A stretch of DNA of 13,770 bases from assembly GCA_013154075.1 (NCBI GenBank), contig JAADDG010000042.1, positions 1 through 13,770 on the forward strand. Reading direction: 5' to 3'. Within the stretch, counting starts at the first letter, position 1, and the number at the start of each line of letters is the position of its first letter. Shown here piece after piece: positions 6,957 through 13,770 of the stretch. Both the position numbers and the translations under genes were made by a program. The notes beneath the pieces were generated by a model. The model was given only the letters and a program-made list of their open reading frames with translations, was not told the origin of the DNA and ran no database searches. This stretch comes from Campylobacterota bacterium (GTDB lineage: Bacteria > Campylobacterota > Campylobacteria > Campylobacterales > JAADDG01).

Positions 6957-8171
6957 TTATTCGTGTCTTAGGGTTTGAAGGATATCTATTTCGGTGGCTT
7001 TCTTCGCCGGATAGTAGGATGAAAAGAGCACTATCAAAACGGCTCCTACGATTATCGAGAGAAAATCTATAGCCGATAGATCCAAAGGCAGTTTGGATGT
7101 GCCGTAGACATCTTTGGGAAGAGTTACGATATCGAAATTTCCGAGCAAAAATAGGCCTATAAACCCTAAAATAGTTCCGAAAACTATACCGCTTCCTCCT
7201 ATCGTAACTCCGAGAGTAAAGAAAGTCTTTTTGATCTCCTCTTTCGAAGCTCCAAGCGATAAAAGCAGAGCGATTTCATGGCGTCTATTCATCACCGTCA
7301 TCAAAAGAGAGCTTATTATATTTAGTGATGCTACCAAAATAATTAGCATCAAAACTATAAAAAGTGCCTTTTTCTCCATCTCCATAGCTGAAAAGAAGTT
7401 GCCGTTTAGCTGCCACCAGCCGATAACTCCGAAATTTGGCGATACGAACTTCTCAAGCCTCTCTTTGTCTTTGAAAGGATCTTTGGAATAGACGTGAATT
7501 CCCTCAAAAGCCCCTTTGGGATAGTTTAGTATCGTTCTTAAAGCCTGTAAGGAAGTATAGTTATAGACTTTGTCATATGCGTGAAGTCCCGATTCGAATA
7601 CTCCCCTTACGGTAAATCTCTTCATTGTTGGAATCAGACTCATTCCGCCGGGCTGAGCTTGAGTGAAGATCAAAGTGGCTTTCGAACCCTCTTTAAATAA
7701 GAAACTATCGGCTATCCCTTTTCCCACCACAAGATCGAATTTTTTCAGTTTTTTGCCTTTTATGGCTTTGGCCACTACGTCGTTTATCTCTTTTTCTTTA
7801 TCGAAATCCACGCCAAAGAGCATTCCGCCCTCTAATTTATCTCCCTTTTTTATGATAACTTGGGTAGAGATATAGGGGCTGAATTTGAGATCGGGAAATT
7901 TTCTTTTTAGTACTTTAAGTACGTAGATATCAGGAGGATTCTCTTTCGTTCTTGGAAAGATTGTTAGAGGATAATTCATCGTAAAGAGTTTTTTTTCAAA
8001 CTCCTTCTCCGTTCCGTTCATAATCGCCATGGCTATGATTAAAACCATTAGGCCGATAGAGACGCCCAAAAATGCCAAAAGGGCGCTTATCGTGATAAAA
8101 GGCTGAGATTTATCGAATCTCAGATATTTCGATACGAGATAAAAGGGAAGAGCGGGGTTTTTTTTGTTCAA
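6957..8171 (-). CDS. lolC: LolC/LolE-family lipoprotein-releasing ABC permease
   Basis: This is the inner-membrane permease subunit of a LolCDE-type exporter, which releases mature lipoproteins from the inner membrane to LolA; the ATPase LolD is not in the window. The 404 residues have the family layout: one N-terminal membrane helix (about 25-51, ending in IAMAIMNG), a large periplasmic domain (about 52-268), then three C-terminal helices (about 269-293, 319-344, 369-386). A cytoplasmic MNRRHEIALLLSLGAS segment at 294-309 would contact the ATPase. The start is TTG at 8171, 4 bases after the secA stop. The YLVSKYLRF segment just before the first helix fits a family N-terminus, and the next ATG would cut into that helix. 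Only one such permease is visible, so it may act as a LolC/E hybrid homodimer; that is inference. The secA and lolA neighbours support the Lol assignment over a generic FtsX-like permease. Confidence 0.9.
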   Translation of the reverse strand: MNKKNPALPFYLVSKYLRFDKSQPFITISALLAFLGVSIGLMVLIIAMAIMNGTEKEFEKKLFTMNYPLTIFPRTKENPPDIYVLKVLKRKFPDLKFSPYISTQVIIKKGDKLEGGMLFGVDFDKEKEINDVVAKAIKGKKLKKFDLVVGKGIADSFLFKEGSKATLIFTQAQPGGMSLIPTMKRFTVRGVFESGLHAYDKVYNYTSLQALRTILNYPKGAFEGIHVYSKDPFKDKERLEKFVSPNFGVIGWWQLNGNFFSAMEMEKKALFIVLMLIILVASLNIISSLLMTVMNRRHEIALLLSLGASKEEIKKTFFTLGVTIGGSGIVFGTILGFIGLFLLGNFDIVTLPKDVYGTSKLPLDLSAIDFLSIIVGAVLIVLFSSYYPAKKATEIDILQTLRHE

Positions 8172-8175
8172 TTTT

Positions 8176-10824
8176 CTACTCGCTCTTATCTTGTGCTAAA
8201 ACTCCTTTTTTAGGGCCGCTCTTTCCGCAACAGTGTTTGTATTTTTTGCCGCTTCCGCAAGGGCAAGGAGCGTTTCTTGCGGGCTTTTTCTCTATATGAA
8301 CGGAAGATGTTTTCTCCGGCTCTTTGGGCTCCAAAACGCTTTCGTGCTCAAGCTTAATATCCTCCATGGCGCTTTCTTCGAGTTCTTTTAGCATCTTTTT
8401 AAGCGCCTCTTCCTCTTCGTCTTTCTCCTCTTGGAATTGAGCTAATTGAAGTATTTTTATAGCTTCGAATTTGATTCTGTTTACAAGCTCTACAAATAGA
8501 TTGTAACTCTCTTTTTTGTACTCCGTTAGAGGATCTTTTTGGTTGTATCCTCTAAGGCCTATACCGGTTTTTAGGATATCCATCTGATAGAGATGCTCTC
8601 TCCAAGCGTTATCCAAAACTTGAAGATAGATGATTCTCTCAAATTCGCTTCTTTGATCGGGAGCCAATACCGACATCTTTTTCTCATATTCTTCTTCTAT
8701 TTTGTTTAGGATTTTTTCTTTTAGTTCGCTATATTCCAATCCTTTTAGCTCTTCTATGTCGATATCGAGATTCATTTCGTCTTTCAAAAGCGCTTTTACT
8801 CTCTCAAGATCGAAATCGTCTTTTACGCCGCCTTCAAAGATATCGGACCTTGCAAGCAGATCCTCTACATATTCGATTCTATTTTCGTGAAGTTTGCTTT
8901 TGATATCAAAGTTCGGATTTAGAAGCTCGTCTCTAAATTTATAGATAACTTTTCTTTGCTCGTTTGCCACGTCATCATACTCAAGTAGATGTTTTCTCGA
9001 CTCAAAGTGTAGGTTTTCCACCTTCTTTTGGGCATTTTCTACGGCTCTTGTGACGAGTTTGGATTCTATGTGCTCTCCCTCTTCGATTCCGAGTCTATCC
9101 ATGATGTTTTTGATTCTGTCGCTTCCAAAAATCCTTAGAAGGTTATCTTCCAAACTCAAATAAAATTGGCTGACTCCCGGATCTCCTTGACGTCCAGATC
9201 TACCTCTTAGCTGATTGTCGATCCTTCTACTCTCATGTCTTTCGGTTCCGATGATATAGAGACCTCCGAGCTTTCTTACCTCATCGTCTATTTTGATATC
9301 AACTCCGCGTCCCGCCATATTCGTAGCGATCGTTACGGCTCCTTTTTTACCCGCGTCTTTGATGATTTCGGCCTCTTTTTCGTGGTGTTTGGCATTTAGC
9401 ACAGTGTGAGGGATCTTCTCTTTTTTTAATAGGTTGTGCAAAACTTCACTCTTTTCGATAGATGCGGTTCCTATCAAAACGGGCTGGCCTTTTTTGTGAA
9501 GCTCTTTTACTTTTTCTATAACCGCTTGAAACTTCTCTTTTTCGGTTTTGTATATAAGATCGTTTTTATCCTCTCTAATTACGGGGACGTTTGTGGGGAT
9601 GGATATAACTTCGAGATTATAAATTTGTGCAAATTCCGTAGCTTCCGTTTGAGCCGTTCCCGTCATACCGGCTAATTTGTCGTAAAGTCTAAAGTAGTTT
9701 TGGAAAGTGATATCCGCTAAGGTTTGAGACTCCTCTTTGATCTCCACTCCCTCTTTGGCTTCCAAAGCTTGATGAAGTCCTTCGCTAAATCTTCTTCCCT
9801 CGCTGAGTCTTCCCGTAAATTCGTCTACGATTACGACTTCTCCGTCTTTTACCACGTAATCTACGTCTTTTTCGAAAAGATTGTGAGCTTTTAGCGCCTG
9901 ATCGAGATGGTGAGCTAAGATGGCGTTTTCAAGATCGTATAGATTGTCCACTCCAAAGAGCTTTTCGGCTTTCTCTATTCCTTTTTCGGTCAAAACTATC
10001 GTTCTGTTTTTCTCATCGACGATAAAGTCTCCGCTATCTTGTTTGATCTCTCCCTTTTCGTCCGTTTCCGTGGCTCTTACCATCTGTCTTGCTATTTCGT
10101 CGGCTATTTTATAGTTTTCGAGTTTTCTGTTTGTGGGGCCGGAGATGATTAGAGGGGTTCTTGCTTCATCTATCAAAATGGAGTCCACTTCGTCCACTAT
10201 CGCATAGTAGTGATCTCTTTGGACTTTCTCTTCAAGAGAGTATTTCATATTGTCTCTTAGATAGTCAAATCCGAATTCGTTATTGGTTCCGTATGTGATA
10301 TCGGCGTCATATTGGGCTTTTCTCTCTTTTTCGTCTATAATGTCTCCGGTGATTACGCCCACACTGTAGCCTAAGAAGTTATAGATTTTTCCCATTTCGG
10401 TGGCGTCTCTTTTGGCCAGATAGTCGTTTACTGTAACTACGTGCACGCCTCTTCCTATCATTGCGTTTAAGACTACCGGAAGAGTCGCTACGAGAGTTTT
10501 TCCCTCTCCCGTTTTCATCTCGGCGATTTTGTTCTCATGCAAAACCATACCGCCTATCATCTGAACGTCAAAATGTCTAAGTCCTAAAACTCTTTTGCTT
10601 ACTTCTCTCGTGATTGCAAAGGAGTCGTATAAAACATCATCAAGTGTTTTTTCTCCGCTGTTTACCGATTCTTTTAGTTTGTTAAACGCCTCTTTTAGCT
10701 CTTCATCGCTCATTTTTTCATATTTTGGTTCAAGGGCGTTTATGTTTTTTACTCTTTTGAAATATTTTTTGATTTCTCTGTCGTTTTTTGTTCCGAAAAT
10801 TTTTCGTGCCAATGTGCTTACCAT
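8176..10824 (-). CDS. secA: Preprotein translocase ATPase SecA
   Basis: SecA is the motor ATPase that drives unfolded preproteins through SecYEG at the inner membrane. The 882-aa length is normal. Walker A is MKTGEGKT at 103-110 (helicase motif I), the DEAD-type motif is DEVDS at 211-215, and the GTASIEKSE and IATNMAGRGVD segments belong to the second nucleotide-binding fold. The C-terminus carries an acidic linker and then the zinc-binding, SecB-interacting tail CPCGSGKKYKHCCG, with Cys854, 856, 865 and 866. The ATG at 10824 gives the usual N-terminus; AAGG about 10 bases upstream is rather far but acceptable. It is the first gene of the secA-lolC-nadE run, diverges from lolA, and so shares the 10825-10921 control region with it. 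Nothing is truncated or unusual. Confidence 0.99.
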   Translation of the reverse strand: MVSTLARKIFGTKNDREIKKYFKRVKNINALEPKYEKMSDEELKEAFNKLKESVNSGEKTLDDVLYDSFAITREVSKRVLGLRHFDVQMIGGMVLHENKIAEMKTGEGKTLVATLPVVLNAMIGRGVHVVTVNDYLAKRDATEMGKIYNFLGYSVGVITGDIIDEKERKAQYDADITYGTNNEFGFDYLRDNMKYSLEEKVQRDHYYAIVDEVDSILIDEARTPLIISGPTNRKLENYKIADEIARQMVRATETDEKGEIKQDSGDFIVDEKNRTIVLTEKGIEKAEKLFGVDNLYDLENAILAHHLDQALKAHNLFEKDVDYVVKDGEVVIVDEFTGRLSEGRRFSEGLHQALEAKEGVEIKEESQTLADITFQNYFRLYDKLAGMTGTAQTEATEFAQIYNLEVISIPTNVPVIREDKNDLIYKTEKEKFQAVIEKVKELHKKGQPVLIGTASIEKSEVLHNLLKKEKIPHTVLNAKHHEKEAEIIKDAGKKGAVTIATNMAGRGVDIKIDDEVRKLGGLYIIGTERHESRRIDNQLRGRSGRQGDPGVSQFYLSLEDNLLRIFGSDRIKNIMDRLGIEEGEHIESKLVTRAVENAQKKVENLHFESRKHLLEYDDVANEQRKVIYKFRDELLNPNFDIKSKLHENRIEYVEDLLARSDIFEGGVKDDFDLERVKALLKDEMNLDIDIEELKGLEYSELKEKILNKIEEEYEKKMSVLAPDQRSEFERIIYLQVLDNAWREHLYQMDILKTGIGLRGYNQKDPLTEYKKESYNLFVELVNRIKFEAIKILQLAQFQEEKDEEEEALKKMLKELEESAMEDIKLEHESVLEPKEPEKTSSVHIEKKPARNAPCPCGSGKKYKHCCGKSGPKKGVLAQDKSE

Positions 10825-10921
10825 AGTCTCTAAACCTTTTTAGTAATCTTGATGGGATTTTATCACAAATTTAATTTTAATATGATAAAGTAAAATGAAT
10901 ATCGTCATATAAGGAATTCGT
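10825..10921. promoter_or_regulatory. Divergent secA / lolA promoter region
   Basis: These 97 bp between divergent genes must hold both promoters. For lolA, TATGAT at 10881-10886 is a good -10 element, 35 bases before the ATG. For secA, TAAAAT read on the minus strand at 10862-10857 (within TGTGATAAAAT) is a good -10, about 32 bases before its ATG. Neither has a clear -35 box, as I recall is usual for sigma-70 promoters in Campylobacterota. lolA has a strong AAGGA ribosome site 6-7 bases before its start. Confidence 0.45.
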
Positions 10922-11437
10922 ATGAGATTTTTCGCGATTTTTTTACTAATTATTTCATTTTCATTCGCTTCTTTTAAGAATCTTAGAACTTTTCAAGCCG
11001 ATTTCAAACAGATTCTCGTAAACGATCAAAACGATACCATAACCTATACGGGTAAAATATACGCGGATAGAAATGAAAAAGCGTTATGGATATACGAAAC
11101 TCCCGTTTCCAAAAAAATCTATTATAATAAAAATCTTGTCGTAATAATAGAACCCGAACTTGAGCAGGCCATATTTTCAAAGCTTAAACAAGTTCCAAAC
11201 ATCTTAAATATACTACAAAAAGCTAAAAAAATCAAGCCTAACGTTTATGTAGCGAGATGCTGCAAGAAGAGTTTTTGGATCTATCTAAAAAGGGGTGTCA
11301 TAAGCAAAATTACCTATAAAGATAAGATGCAAAACAGAGTTACCATTCTGTTTTTCAACCAAAAAGTAAATAGAAAAATCCCCGCCAAAACTTTTAAATA
11401 TCATATTCCTAAAGGGTATGATCTATTAAAAGATTGA
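10922..11437 (+). CDS. lolA: Periplasmic outer-membrane lipoprotein carrier LolA
   Basis: LolA receives lipoproteins from the LolCDE permease and ferries them through the periplasm to the outer membrane. The 171-aa protein has a clear Sec signal peptide (MRFFAIFLLIISFSFA, cleavage after residue 16). The mature N-terminus has the family hallmark FQADFKQ, followed by beta-strand segments such as TYTGKIYAD and ALWIYETP with the aromatic W-x-Y pattern seen in LolA. The sequence is divergent, so the call rests on this motif, the size, the signal peptide and the context: it diverges from secA and the lolC-like permease. A vicinal Cys-Cys pair occurs in the VARCCKK segment, which is unusual for the family. 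Its stop is 10 bases before the palindromic region at 11447. No LolB candidate is present. Confidence 0.88.
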   Translation: MRFFAIFLLIISFSFASFKNLRTFQADFKQILVNDQNDTITYTGKIYADRNEKALWIYETPVSKKIYYNKNLVVIIEPELEQAIFSKLKQVPNILNILQKAKKIKPNVYVARCCKKSFWIYLKRGVISKITYKDKMQNRVTILFFNQKVNRKIPAKTFKYHIPKGYDLLKD

Positions 11438-11446
11438 AATTTTTTG

Positions 11447-11623
11447 TTAAGTTGGACTATATTTTCGAATCTCATTCACAAGTGCTTCGCGTACTTCGTA
11501 ACGAGACAAAAAATCTAAAAACCACAAACGCAAGCGCCCTTCGGGTTTGGTGTGGTTTTTTTAACGATTTTTTGTCTCTCGCTCTCGCAATGCTCATTCT
11601 ATTCGAAAATATAGTCTTCTTAA
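11447..11623. repeat. Nested palindromic element between lolA and rnz
   Basis: This 177-bp imperfect palindrome is made of three nested stems. The outer stem is a perfect 16-bp pair, 11455-11470 with 11601-11616 (GACTATATTTTCGAAT and its complement), extended by TTAAG/CTTAA at the ends. The middle stem is a perfect 13-bp pair, 11503-11515 with 11566-11578 (GAGACAAAAAATC). The core is a 10-bp pair, 11517-11526 with 11551-11560. The stretches 11471-11502 and 11579-11600 do not pair well with each other, but both begin or end with the same direct heptamer CTCATTC (11471-11477 and 11593-11599). That pattern suggests an insertion of 11478-11592 into the loop of an older hairpin. It fills nearly the whole gap between the two convergent genes. 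Confidence 0.75.
11517..11562. terminator. Bidirectional intrinsic terminator for lolA and rnz
   Basis: The core stem AAAAACCACA / TGTGGTTTTT (11517-11526 and 11551-11560) encloses a loop containing CCCTTCGGG, which can form a small inner UUCG-type hairpin. On the plus strand the stem ends in seven T (11556-11562), suitable for terminating lolA. On the minus strand it ends in five T, suitable for terminating the hemH-rnz unit. The middle stem just outside adds further T-runs on both strands. Confidence 0.6.
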
Positions 11624-11626
11624 ATC

Positions 11627-12613
11627 TTACAAAAAGATATGGGATTGTAGATTCTCTTTGAAGATCAGTTTGCCATCGTTTGTGAGTTGGAATCTGTCTA
11701 AATCTTTGGCTACGAAAAACGTAGATTTGAAATATTTTCTAATTTCCTCTTCTATCTCCCCTATAAAGTGGCCTCCTTCTTTTTTGATAAGCGAATATCT
11801 TGCGCTTATATGAGTGGCTATCAGATTTTTTATGTTTGCTTTTGAGGCCGCTTTGGCGAGATCTTCGGCTGTGGTGTGCTTTTGTTTTTTTGTAAGAGAT
11901 TCGAAAACCTCTTTGGTATAAGTGGCTTCGTGAATCAAAAGATCTATATCTTTATAATCCGTAAAGATGTAAGGATCTTCGTTATCTCCCGAAATAATTA
12001 CTTTTAGAGGTTTTTGGGACTCAAGGATATAATCTTTTGATTTTATTATTCTGCCGTCACTCAATTTTACGTCTTCTCCTCTTTTTAGTTTGGCGTAAAT
12101 CGGAGATGGCGGGATATTGTCCTCTTTTAGTTTCTGTTCGTTTAGTTTGGGCAGAGGAGGTTTTTGGGTAATTAAAAAGGCGTAGCTTTCTATGGAGTGT
12201 TTTAGAGAGACTATTTCCACATCGAAAGAATCGAAAGAGAATTTATCTTCTTCTTTAAACTCTGTTATTTTTATCTCAAAATCGAGATTCATTTGTGAAA
12301 TCTCTTCGATAGTTTGCAAAAATTTTTTTATTCCCTTTGGAGCGTAGATCTCTATAGGAGAGGTTACGTTATCCATATGCCTGCTTGAGAGCACTCCGGG
12401 CAGACCGAAAAAGTGATCTCCGTGAAGATGTGTGATAAAAATCTTTTTTATTTTTCCTAAACTTACGGGTGTATAAAGGAGTCTGTTTTGTGTAGCTTCC
12501 CCACAATCGAACAAAAAACACTCCGAGCTTTGATCCAATCTCATAGCGATAGAGGAGACGTTTCTCTCTTTTGTAGGTTTTCCGGCCGACGTTCCTAAAA
12601 ATATAAATTCCAT
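11627..12613 (-). CDS. rnz: Ribonuclease Z (tRNA 3'-processing endonuclease)
   Basis: RNase Z is a metallo-beta-lactamase-fold endonuclease that cuts the 3' trailer from tRNA precursors, mainly those lacking an encoded CCA. The 328-aa protein carries every expected zinc motif: THLHGDH with His62, His64, Asp66 and His67, then His139 (SLKHS), Asp210 (SGDNEDP) and His268 (ATHISARY). HEATY near 228-232 and HTTAED near 246-251 are typical of the short RNase Z form rather than of other lactamase-fold nucleases. The ATG at 12613 comes one base after the hemH TAA, so the two genes form an operon and are probably translationally coupled. The gene ends 4 bases from the palindromic element at 11447-11623, which likely supplies the terminator. 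No active-site residue is missing. Confidence 0.96.
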   Translation of the reverse strand: MEFIFLGTSAGKPTKERNVSSIAMRLDQSSECFLFDCGEATQNRLLYTPVSLGKIKKIFITHLHGDHFFGLPGVLSSRHMDNVTSPIEIYAPKGIKKFLQTIEEISQMNLDFEIKITEFKEEDKFSFDSFDVEIVSLKHSIESYAFLITQKPPLPKLNEQKLKEDNIPPSPIYAKLKRGEDVKLSDGRIIKSKDYILESQKPLKVIISGDNEDPYIFTDYKDIDLLIHEATYTKEVFESLTKKQKHTTAEDLAKAASKANIKNLIATHISARYSLIKKEGGHFIGEIEEEIRKYFKSTFFVAKDLDRFQLTNDGKLIFKENLQSHIFL

Positions 12614-12614
12614 T

Positions 12615-13562
12615 TTATGAGTTTTGTCTATAGATATCTATTAGGCTTTTTACGAAAAGATCGCTATCGTTTACGCATTTGCTTACTATATATTTTTCGA
12701 ATCCGAGTTTTTTTGCTATATCTTTATACTCTATCGAGAGTTCGTAATCGGTTTCGGAATTATCGAGCGTAAATGAGATGGGATAGATTAATACTTTTTT
12801 ATTCTCTATCTCTTTTAGTTTCTCTTCGAGTGAGGGAGAGAGCCATTTTAGAGGGCCTACTTTGGATTGATATGCAAGATGAATGTTTTTAAACTCTATT
12901 TGAGACTCTTTTAGCAAATCTTTTAATATTTTTACATTGCTCTCTATTTGGTTTTGATAGGGATCTCCCGCATCTATCATTTTTTGCGGCAGCCCGTGAG
13001 CGGAGAAGATTAGATCGAACTCTTTTGGATTTTCTCCTTTGATCGCTTCTTTGATTTTCTCTATCACGGAGAGATTGTATCCTATATGATCGTAAAAACT
13101 CGTTATTCTTTTGATTTTCGGATTATAGTCGTTTAGTTTTGAGAGTGAAGCGTCTATGTCGTCAAAAGATGAGGCGGTTGTGGTAGTGGAAAAGTGCGGA
13201 TAGAGAGGAAGCAAGAAGATCTCTTCTACGCCCTTTTCTTTTAGCCTTTGCAATATATCTAAAGCAAAAGGGGGAGTGTATCTCATCACATAGTAAATTT
13301 CGCTATCCGGTAGAAGATTTTTTAGTTTTTCTACTAAATTTTCGCTATGTTTTACTATAGGGGATTTGCCTCCTAAGGCTTTGTAGTTTGATACGGCTTC
13401 CTCTTTTCTACCCTTTACTATCATGGATCCCACAAATTTTCTAAAAAAAGAGGGCATTGTTAGAATTCTCGGATCGTTGAACATATTTTTTAAAAATAGT
13501 TCTACTTCATCCAAATTTCTCGGTCCGCCCATATTGAGTAAAAGTAAGGCTTTCTTAGACAC
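12615..13562 (-). CDS. hemH: Ferrochelatase HemH
   Basis: Ferrochelatase inserts Fe(II) into the porphyrin macrocycle in the last stage of heme synthesis, usually at the cytoplasmic face of the inner membrane. The 315-aa length is typical. The N-terminal LLLNMGGPRNLDEVELFL segment, the FSAHGLP motif with catalytic His189, and Glu270 in the later SETDYELSIEY segment mark the family. The start is GTG at 13562, with GGAG 6 bases upstream; it gives the usual short lead-in before LLLNMGGP. rnz follows after one base. Upstream, a Fur-box match overlaps the probable -10 element, so iron-dependent repression by Fur is likely (inference). I see no sign of truncation. A coproporphyrin-specific ferrochelatase is possible but cannot be told apart from sequence reading alone. 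Confidence 0.97.
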   Translation of the reverse strand: MSKKALLLLNMGGPRNLDEVELFLKNMFNDPRILTMPSFFRKFVGSMIVKGRKEEAVSNYKALGGKSPIVKHSENLVEKLKNLLPDSEIYYVMRYTPPFALDILQRLKEKGVEEIFLLPLYPHFSTTTTASSFDDIDASLSKLNDYNPKIKRITSFYDHIGYNLSVIEKIKEAIKGENPKEFDLIFSAHGLPQKMIDAGDPYQNQIESNVKILKDLLKESQIEFKNIHLAYQSKVGPLKWLSPSLEEKLKEIENKKVLIYPISFTLDNSETDYELSIEYKDIAKKLGFEKYIVSKCVNDSDLFVKSLIDIYRQNS

Positions 13563-13586
13563 TTTCCACTCCGTTAAAATAAATTT

Positions 13587-13613
13587 GATAATTAAATCAT
13601 AATTATCATTATC
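13587..13613 (-). promoter_or_regulatory. Fur-type operator over the hemH promoter
   Basis: On the minus strand, 13613 to 13595 reads GATAATGATAATTATGATT. This matches the classical 19-bp Fur consensus (three GATAAT-like hexamers, the last inverted) at 16 of 19 positions by my count. An additional ATTATC at 13587-13592 (window strand GATAAT) gives a perfect inverted repeat GATAATT-N7-AATTATC across 13587-13607, so two overlapping Fur dimers could bind. The -10 candidate TATGAT (13601-13596) lies inside the box, 33 bases before the hemH GTG. Steric repression under iron-replete conditions is the expected mode. Confidence 0.7.
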
Positions 13614-13743
13614 ATTTATTTAAAAACGTTAAAAAGAGGTAGATTTTAGGAGAATTTTTTGTAAAACGGGAAATATAATTCAATTTTATAAAAAGATAAC
13701 AGAAAAATTTTATATTTTACTAAAAACTAAAACTAGAGTCTTT

Positions 13744-13770
13744 TTATAAGAGTTTTAGTATATCAGGTTT
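13744..13770 (-). CDS. Possible C-terminal end of an upstream minus-strand gene
   Basis: Reading in from the right edge on the minus strand gives KPDILKLL followed by TAA at 13746-13744, which looks like a natural protein C-terminus. Just downstream, an inverted repeat ACTAAAACT / AGTTTTAGT (13726-13734 and 13751-13759) followed by a T-run could be a weak terminator, though its first arm lies inside the putative last codons. With only eight codons visible this could easily be chance. Confidence 0.2.
   Translation of the reverse strand, partial: KPDILKLL

Noticed and set aside
9436..10114. Plus-strand open frames opposite secA
   Set aside because: SecA is fully conserved through this region; these frames are antisense shadows.
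11434..11661. Open reading frame of 75 codons on the plus strand after lolA
   Set aside because: It coincides with the nested palindrome, overlaps the ends of lolA and rnz, has no ribosome site of its own, and its composition simply follows the stem sequences. It is better explained as a chance frame through the repeat.
13651..13680. AGGAGA-like ribosome site on the plus strand upstream of the right edge
   Set aside because: The nearby TTG is followed directly by TAA and no other start opens a usable frame, so no divergent gene can be supported in the window.

Overview
The window (about 40% GC by eye) reads as chromosomal DNA of a Campylobacterota (epsilonproteobacterial) species. The support is flagellar FliI, a NifS-type cysteine desulfurase with IscS-like spacing, a single LolC/E-type permease beside SecA and LolA, heavy AGA arginine use and AT-rich intergenic DNA. 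I recall the folE/fliI and secA/Lol-permease/lolA neighbourhoods from Campylobacter, but I cannot search to confirm this. Most genes are core housekeeping genes; I see no phage, insertion sequence, CRISPR array or tRNA/rRNA gene.

Layout: (1) 1-3039, minus strand: folE and fliI are joined at a TGATG junction, followed after 81 bp by nifS, which starts at TTG and runs off the left edge. (2) 3040-3261: AT-rich divergent intergenic region with three copies of an AAAGATTTT motif. (3) 3262-5040, plus strand: a 592-aa secreted, beta-rich, cysteine-containing protein of unknown function. Its 3' end overlaps the end of nadE by 11 bp. (4) 5030-10824, minus strand: a tight secA, lolC-like permease, glutamine-dependent nadE transcription unit. 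(5) 10825-10921: divergent promoter region. (6) 10922-11437, plus strand: lolA. (7) 11438-11626: a nested palindrome between the convergent ends of lolA and rnz. (8) 11627-13562, minus strand: hemH then rnz, 1 bp apart. (9) 13563-13770: hemH promoter region with a strong Fur-box match. At the extreme right edge there may be the last codons of another minus-strand gene.

How the genes work together: SecA exports preproteins, including lipoprotein precursors. The LolC-like permease extracts mature lipoproteins from the inner membrane, and LolA carries them across the periplasm, so the secA/lolA region is an envelope-biogenesis cluster with a shared control region. FolE (GTP cyclohydrolase I), NadE, HemH and NifS supply folate/pterin, NAD, heme and sulfur for Fe-S clusters. 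FliI energises flagellar export and Rnz matures tRNA 3' ends.

The items that best repay a second look are the palindrome at 11447-11623, which looks like a hairpin element inserted into the loop of an older hairpin with a 7-bp target duplication; the Fur-type operator over the likely hemH promoter; and the orphan secreted protein with its repeat-bearing upstream region. I did not find a clear new multi-gene system.
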